From positions 1 through 38,241 of the forward strand of contig DUAO01000014.1 in the NCBI GenBank assembly GCA_012960805.1: a stretch of DNA of 38,241 nt, written 5' to 3'. The notes beneath the pieces are model-generated. The model saw nothing but the letters and a program-made list of their open reading frames with translations, was not told where the DNA came from and ran no database searches. This document shows, piece by piece, positions 34,192-38,241 of this stretch (positions are counted from its first letter, which is position 1; each line of letters opens with the position of its first letter). Source of the stretch: Flavobacteriales bacterium. Its GTDB lineage: Bacteria; Bacteroidota; Bacteroidia; Flavobacteriales; BACL11. The position numbers were made by a program, and so were the translations under genes.

Positions 34192-34224
34192 CAAAAATAC
34201 ATTTTTTAAACCAATCATTTCAAA
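34192..34224 (-). promoter_or_regulatory. Promoter of the rsfS-ftsH-cdsA-psd operon
   Basis: On the minus strand TTTG at 34224-34221, then 21 nt, then TATTTTTG at 34199-34192, both matching the Bacteroidota -33/-7 consensus. The predicted transcription start near 34185 leaves a leader of about 17 nt to the rsfS ATG. This is the best complete promoter I see in the window. Confidence 0.65.
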
Positions 34225-34238
34225 ATAAATAAGCTGCT

Positions 34239-34967
34239 TTGTTTAGTAAAAAATACATAAAACTGGATAGTGTAGATTCCACTAACAATTATGCTTTAAG
34301 CATGAAAGGAACTTTGCCTTTTAAGGAGGGCTTAGTGGTTACTGCAAATTACCAAACTAGCGGAAATGGACAAAGAGGAAAGTTTTGGGAAAGTTCGGTG
34401 GGAGAAAACGTACTTGTTAGTATTGTTATTGAGTCTAATATTCCAGCCAAAGATCAATTTTCATTAAGTCAATGTGTTACTTTAGCGCTTTATGATTTAC
34501 TTACTTTATATACTGATGATGTAAGTATAAAATGGCCAAATGATATTTTAGTTGGTAAACAAAAGATTGCAGGAATTCTCATTCAGAATATATTGAAAGG
34601 AAACGAGATAACCCATTCAGTAATTGGTGTTGGTTTGAATGTTAATCAAACTAAGTTTAAAGTTTATTCTCCCCAAGCAACTTCTTTAAAGCTATTACTA
34701 AATAAAACATTTGATATTAGCATAATTCAAGAGGAATTATTAAAATATCTAGCAGAACGGATAAAGCAGTTAAGAAGTGGAGTTAATCAGCAAAAGGAAT
34801 ATCTTTCTGTTTTATTTTTAAACAATAAAGTTACTGTTTTTGAAAGTGAAGGTCAAAAATTTATGGGAATAATCAAAGGGGTAAGTCAAAGGGGAAAATT
34901 ACACATTCAGCTTGAAGATGATAGTGTTGCGGAATTTGATAATCAAGAGGTGAAATTTCTGTTTTAG
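34239..34967 (+). CDS. birA: Biotin--[acetyl-CoA carboxylase] ligase (catalytic-only BirA)
   Basis: Attaches biotin to the carboxyl carrier protein. The 242-aa product lacks the N-terminal DNA-binding domain of E. coli BirA. Motifs are LDSVDSTNNYAL, the biotinyl-AMP loop SGNGQRGKFW (usually GRGRxG) and SIKWPNDILVGKQKIAGIL. The C-terminal domain is SH3-like. The ORF opens after a stop at 34230 with Ala-Ala-TTG and has no ATG before the core, so the start is likely TTG at 34239. The 3' end overlaps the convergent SRPBCC gene by 4 nt. It serves accD's pathway. Confidence 0.9.
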   Translation: MFSKKYIKLDSVDSTNNYALSMKGTLPFKEGLVVTANYQTSGNGQRGKFWESSVGENVLVSIVIESNIPAKDQFSLSQCVTLALYDLLTLYTDDVSIKWPNDILVGKQKIAGILIQNILKGNEITHSVIGVGLNVNQTKFKVYSPQATSLKLLLNKTFDISIIQEELLKYLAERIKQLRSGVNQQKEYLSVLFLNNKVTVFESEGQKFMGIIKGVSQRGKLHIQLEDDSVAEFDNQEVKFLF

Positions 34968-35353
34968 AAATTAGCCATTTTTGAAGCTAGTACATCTAAG
35001 AATTGAGTTAATGGTTTTTCAACCATCATTTTCATCATTATGTTTAGTCCTGCATTTATTTCTAAACTAGCCTGACATTGCTCTCCTTTTTCAATAATAA
35101 TACAATCTAATGAAAATGGAACTTGACTGCCTTTGGCAGTAAGTGAAATTTTAGAAAAAGGCGTTTTTTCTCCCAATTCTAAATTTAGAGCAGGCATGCC
35201 TTTCATTTTAAAAGAACAGGTACTCTCAGTACTTTCAAAATCTTTGATGGAAGAAGGCATAATATCTTTTAAATTGTTCAGATTTCCAATTTTATTAAAA
35301 AAATCTTCAGCACTTTTGTTTACTATTACTTCTGGTGATTTAAATGTAGTCAT
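34964..35353 (-). CDS. SRPBCC-fold protein
   Basis: The 129 aa look like a START/SRPBCC ligand-binding fold: an N-terminal VIVNKSAEDFFNKIGNLNNL, central beta segments (CSFKMKGMPALNLEL, KISLTAKGSQVPFSLDCIII) and a long C-terminal helix (MMKMMVEKPLTQFLDVLASK). Such proteins bind hydrophobic ligands, but none can be named. It is 4 nt downstream of pyrE in the same direction and probably co-transcribed with it. Confidence 0.75.
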   Translation of the reverse strand: MTTFKSPEVIVNKSAEDFFNKIGNLNNLKDIMPSSIKDFESTESTCSFKMKGMPALNLELGEKTPFSKISLTAKGSQVPFSLDCIIIEKGEQCQASLEINAGLNIMMKMMVEKPLTQFLDVLASKMANF

Positions 35354-35357
35354 ATTT

Positions 35358-35999
35358 TTATTTTCCCCAAATGACAGGATTTTCTCTCCATTCTTTCAGG
35401 ATAGACAAATCAGATTTTTCAATATATTGTGATTTAATTGCTTGTGGTAATAATGTGTTGTAATCGCATAATGAAACATATTCACATTCGGCATTTTTAA
35501 AATTCTCAGCAGCTGCATCAAAGCCATAAGTAAAAATAGATATTATTCCTTTTACATTCATTCCTGCTTCTTTTAAAGTTGCTGCTGCTTCCAAGCTACT
35601 TTCCCCACTGCTGATTAAATCTTCAACTAGTATAACGGATTGTCCTTTTTCAAAATAACCTTCAATCTGGTTTTGTTTTCCGTGTTCTTTAGCTTTACTT
35701 CTGACATAGATAAAAGGTAATCCTAATTCTTCAGCGACCAAAACCCCATGAGGAATTCCTGCAGTTGCCACCCCAGCAATAACATTAGCTCCTTTGTAAT
35801 GATTTTTTACAATTGCAGCCAATCCTTGTCTGATATGATTTCTTATTTCAGGGTAGGAAAGTGTTTTCCGGTTATCGCAATAGATGGGAGAATTCCATCC
35901 TGCAGCCCATTTAAAAGGTTGATTAGGTTGTAAAATAATTGCGTTTATTTGCAATAAAGATTTAGCAATTTGTTTAGCAATATCAATATCATATATCAT
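35358..35999 (-). CDS. pyrE: Orotate phosphoribosyltransferase
   Basis: Makes orotidine 5'-phosphate from orotate and PRPP in pyrimidine synthesis. At 213 aa it has family length. Recognisable parts are PFKWAAGWNSPIYCDNR (substrate loop), VIAGVATAGIPHGVLVAEEL and the PRPP-binding loop VILVEDLISSGESS (about 122-135). The start codon at 35999 lies 2 nt from the divergent Nudix start. A TACTTTTG box at 36005-36012 on this strand lies inside the Nudix coding region and would give an almost leaderless mRNA. Confidence 0.96.
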   Translation of the reverse strand: MIYDIDIAKQIAKSLLQINAIILQPNQPFKWAAGWNSPIYCDNRKTLSYPEIRNHIRQGLAAIVKNHYKGANVIAGVATAGIPHGVLVAEELGLPFIYVRSKAKEHGKQNQIEGYFEKGQSVILVEDLISSGESSLEAAATLKEAGMNVKGIISIFTYGFDAAAENFKNAECEYVSLCDYNTLLPQAIKSQYIEKSDLSILKEWRENPVIWGK

Positions 36000-36001
36000 A
36001 A

Positions 36002-36472
36002 ATGCAAAAGTATAAAGTTTACATAAATAATAGCTTAGAAATTATAACAGAAAATTGGGGAAGTTTTTGTGCTGGTTACAAGCTTATAGAAGCAGCAGGA
36101 GGATTAGTGTATAATGATACAAATCAGCTGCTTATGATTTTTAGAAATGGAAAATGGGACTTGCCAAAAGGAAAATTAGAAGTTGGTGAAAATATTGAAC
36201 AGTGTGCAATTAGAGAGGTAGGGGAGGAGTGTGGAATTTCAGAATTACTAATTACTCAGCAATTGCAAAAAACCTATCATACTTACGAAATAAACGGACA
36301 AAAAATACTGAAACGTACCTATTGGTTTGAAATAAAATCTTCTTTTAAAGGTAACTTGCTTCCACAAACTATAGAGGGAATTACAGAAGCTGTTTGGGTA
36401 GATAAAGAAAATATTGCTGAAAAATTAAAGAATTCTTTTGAGAATATTAGAGAGCTCTTCAAGATAAAATAG
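36002..36472 (+). CDS. Nudix hydrolase
   Basis: Hydrolyses a nucleoside diphosphate linked to another group; the substrate is unknown. In the 156-aa product the Nudix box GX5EX7REUXEEXGU fits residues 57-79: Gly57, Glu63, Arg71, Glu72, Glu75, Glu76, Gly78. The preceding GNGKWDLPKGKLE is typical. The start is ATG 36002, 2 nt from the divergent pyrE ATG, so both promoters must lie in or over the other gene's coding sequence. Confidence 0.93.
   Translation: MQKYKVYINNSLEIITENWGSFCAGYKLIEAAGGLVYNDTNQLLMIFRNGKWDLPKGKLEVGENIEQCAIREVGEECGISELLITQQLQKTYHTYEINGQKILKRTYWFEIKSSFKGNLLPQTIEGITEAVWVDKENIAEKLKNSFENIRELFKIK
36005..36012 (-). promoter_or_regulatory. Possible -7 box for pyrE, inside the Nudix coding sequence
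   Basis: Minus strand reads TACTTTTG, an exact TAnnTTTG match. With the usual spacing transcription would start near 35998-36000, at or almost at the pyrE ATG, giving a leaderless message. No clear -33 element is seen. Confidence 0.35.
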
Positions 36473-36542
36473 ATGAGATGTTTTTTATATTTTTTGCTTT
36501 TTTATTTTTTTAAAATAACTTTCTCATTCCCTTGTTTGTATT

Positions 36543-36587
36543 TTCATCACCCTGAGGTCGGGAGTTTAAATCTCCCTCATGGCTCCA
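36543..36587 (+). pseudogene. tRNA 3'-half fragment (anticodon loop remnant, T arm, acceptor 3' strand, CCA)
   Basis: The T arm is perfect: GGGAG-TTTAAAT-CTCCC at 36560-36576. It is preceded by the variable region AGGTC and a stem-like CCCTG. The 7-nt acceptor strand TCATGGC is followed by a T and an encoded CCA at 36585-36587. The preceding loop TTCATCA places CAT at the anticodon position. The matching 5' half is missing: no GCCATGA acceptor, D arm or opposing anticodon stem is present upstream, where the DNA is a T-rich run. It sits just ahead of a strong terminator. It could be a decayed gene or the tRNA 3' end left by an integrated element. Confidence 0.7.
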
Positions 36588-36590
36588 TAA

Positions 36591-36618
36591 AAAAAGCCGA
36601 GCAAATGCTCGGCTTTTT
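36591..36618. terminator. Bidirectional terminator after the tRNA fragment
   Basis: A 12-bp perfect stem AAAAAGCCGAGC / GCTCGGCTTTTT with a 4-nt loop. T runs occur on both sides, so it can end both the plus-strand Nudix/tRNA transcription and the minus-strand T9SS cargo gene, whose stop is at 36638. Confidence 0.92.
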
Positions 36619-36637
36619 TATTTATTATTTTTTCTAT

Positions 36638-38230
36638 TTATTCAATAATAAGTTTTCGTTTTATTGATGTGTCTTTTGATTTAATATCAACAATATACAC
36701 CCCTTTTGAAAGAGTAGAGGTATTTAATCTAATTTGGTTAGCATTAACTTCATTAGCTAATACTAACTGACCATTTGTATTGTAAATATAAATGTTTTCA
36801 ATTCCAACGGTATAACTAACAATGTTTAAAACATTATTAGCAGGATTTGGATAGATTTCAGTTGTTTTAGCTATCAACTCATTTATTGCTAAAGCTGTTC
36901 CTAATCCTAGAGTTAAATACATTCTAGGGTTTAAATAACCTTGAACAGTATCTAAATATAAATTTCCATTTGCAGCTGACATATTAGGGTTTCCAAGTAA
37001 AGAATTAGCCGCTCCATATCCAGCTGGAGCACCATGAAAAGCCGCAAACATTGCATCATAAGTTGCATTGTCCCACTCTTCTTCCATTTCACCAAATGCA
37101 TTTGGTGTTGTAGATGGAGGTGGCGTTTTAAAAACATATAATCCATCATATCCACCATTATTTACATTAGCAGCTGTTGTATAAGAATCAGAAATATATG
37201 ACCATGCTCCATATGGATTATTATTATACATGCTTTGCGTAATTTGTATAGTTCTACTTCCCATAACTTCAACAACAAAATCTCCGGTTGTGGGTACAAT
37301 TACATCTCCTGTATCAATTGGAGCATAAGGATCTTTTTCACAATGAAAAGATACCATAGGAACATCACCAGCTTCAAGCCATGAGATATCAGCAAGAGCT
37401 CCGCCTAAATTAAATACCATATTTACATCATTACTATAACCAATATTATTTGGAATATTGAAAGGCATTTGACCGATTATCTGTCCATAAGTTGCGGAAG
37501 TTGTATCCGTATCATAAACTGGAGCGTAAGTACTATCTGTCCCATCAATATTACCAAATACTGGAGGGTAAACATAAGGAATAGGATTTGTAGGGTCAGA
37601 GAAATCTAAAAATTTAGGTAAATACAACTCCGATTCATCACTAAGAGTAGCATAGCCCAATGAAATATAAGCACCAGTTCCTTGCCCTCCTAATATAATT
37701 TTTGATTCATCAATTCCGTAAGGATTTCCTGTAGCTTCAGTCATTCTCATATATCTGACCATAGCTTTAGCATCTTGAATTCCTCTGTAAGCAGCTCCTA
37801 ATAAAGTTGAAGTTCTTACATTTTGGTCAGTAGATGTTGGATTCCATCCTAAACGATTATCCATAGCAACTGCAACATATCCCTTTTTTGCCCATCTGGT
37901 ACATTGTTCAACTATTGATAAATCTGTTTTAGATCCTGTTGCTTGCCCATTAACTACTGCAGGTAAAAAACTACCGGTATGTGCTAAAATAATTACAGGA
38001 CGATTAGTTAAACTATCTCCTGTTGGCTCATAAATGTCACAGTTTAAAGTTGCAGGGCCAGGAACCCCTCCTGTTAGCATAGGTAATATGCTAATATTTG
38101 TCGCATAAGTTACATCAGAAGTAACTGTTACTGCCGAAAAGACATCATCAAGATATCTATCTTGTGCACTTACTGAAAGCCCTAAACTTAAGAGAGCAAT
38201 TGTAAGTACGGATTGTAAAGTTGTTTTCAT
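36638..38230 (-). CDS. T9SS-exported alpha/beta-hydrolase-fold protein with type A sorting domain
   Basis: The 530-aa product has a signal peptide (MKTTLQSVLTIALLSLGLSV, cleavage before QDRYLDD). A carboxylesterase-like region contains LTNRPVIILAHTGSFL, KKGYVAVAMDNRLGWNPTS and GIDESKIILGGQGTGAYIS. The C-terminal domain (about 450-530) opens with EIYPNPANNVLNIVS and ends with KLIIE, the pattern of the T9SS type A sorting domain. It is therefore predicted to be secreted or surface-attached. The position expected to carry a GxSxG nucleophile reads GQGTG, so the Ser is replaced by Gly, and catalysis is doubtful. The gene starts at ATG 38230, 11 nt from the window edge. Confidence 0.85.
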   Translation of the reverse strand: MKTTLQSVLTIALLSLGLSVSAQDRYLDDVFSAVTVTSDVTYATNISILPMLTGGVPGPATLNCDIYEPTGDSLTNRPVIILAHTGSFLPAVVNGQATGSKTDLSIVEQCTRWAKKGYVAVAMDNRLGWNPTSTDQNVRTSTLLGAAYRGIQDAKAMVRYMRMTEATGNPYGIDESKIILGGQGTGAYISLGYATLSDESELYLPKFLDFSDPTNPIPYVYPPVFGNIDGTDSTYAPVYDTDTTSATYGQIIGQMPFNIPNNIGYSNDVNMVFNLGGALADISWLEAGDVPMVSFHCEKDPYAPIDTGDVIVPTTGDFVVEVMGSRTIQITQSMYNNNPYGAWSYISDSYTTAANVNNGGYDGLYVFKTPPPSTTPNAFGEMEEEWDNATYDAMFAAFHGAPAGYGAANSLLGNPNMSAANGNLYLDTVQGYLNPRMYLTLGLGTALAINELIAKTTEIYPNPANNVLNIVSYTVGIENIYIYNTNGQLVLANEVNANQIRLNTSTLSKGVYIVDIKSKDTSIKRKLIIE

Positions 38231-38241
38231 AATATTTGAAT

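Noticed and set aside
36473-36667. 64-aa plus-strand ORF after the Nudix gene
   Set aside because: It runs through the tRNA fragment and the terminator hairpin and has low-complexity Phe-rich content.
1-38241. CRISPR array, insertion sequence or prophage
   Set aside because: I found no direct-repeat/spacer array, transposase, integrase or phage structural gene anywhere in the window.

Overview
The window looks like a chromosomal segment of a Bacteroidota bacterium, most likely of the class Flavobacteriia. The evidence is AT-rich DNA, a tmRNA with the tag GENNYALAA, a primary sigma factor without region 1.1, and -7 promoter boxes of the form TAnnTTTG. It also carries PorT and PorX of the type IX secretion system (T9SS), a protein with a C-terminal T9SS sorting domain, and lipid A genes with the fused LpxC/FabZ typical of the phylum. 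I see no insertion sequence, prophage, CRISPR array or plasmid gene. Most of the window is core metabolism and envelope biogenesis, and most genes are on the minus strand.

Layout. 1-2.4 kb: tmRNA (-), a saccharopine-dehydrogenase-like enzyme (+) and ribulose-phosphate epimerase (-). 2.4-7.8 kb (all -): primary sigma factor, polynucleotide phosphorylase, ribosomal protein S15, AccD and a class I aldolase. 8-9 kb: an rRNA methyltransferase (+) and a small membrane zinc-ribbon protein (-). 9.1-12.8 kb (-): a tight operon of an aspartate-type aminotransferase, a heptose-kinase-like PfkB protein, UbiE/MenG and PorT. 12.8-13.85 kb (+): a two-gene accessory island with a secreted six-repeat protein of the 'septoil knot' (DUF6150) type and a lipoprotein whose best start codon is ATA. 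13.85-24.1 kb (-): a long, nearly gapless run of an HD phosphohydrolase, lpxD, lpxC/fabZ, lpxA, efp, serC, serA, DUF1015, yggS, ridA and meaB. 24.2-27.9 kb (+): porX, tsaE, an alanine-dehydrogenase-like gene and a small membrane protein. 27.9-30.3 kb (-): proline dehydrogenase, an O-methyltransferase and a secreted Cys/Lys-rich protein. 30.3-34.2 kb (-): rsfS, ftsH, DUF2007, cdsA and psd. 34.2-36.5 kb: birA (+), an SRPBCC protein (-), pyrE (-) and a Nudix hydrolase (+). 36.5-38.2 kb: a tRNA 3'-half fragment, a terminator and a T9SS-sorted esterase-fold protein (-).

How the genes fit together. Envelope building is the main theme: lipid A (lpxA, lpxC, lpxD), possible heptose activation, phospholipids (cdsA, psd), fatty acids (accD, with birA possibly loading biotin on the carboxylase) and protein export (porT, porX, a T9SS cargo). 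Gene expression and RNA turnover form a second group: tmRNA, sigma factor, pnp, rpsO, efp, rsfS, tsaE and the methyltransferase. Serine synthesis, PLP homeostasis (yggS) and imine detoxification (ridA) sit together in the long operon.

The least ordinary items are the predicted knotted repeat protein and its ATA-start lipoprotein neighbour, the Cys/Lys-rich secreted protein, the tRNA fragment ending in an encoded CCA, a 23/25 matching motif in two intergenic regions, and the cargo esterase whose nucleophile-elbow serine is replaced.
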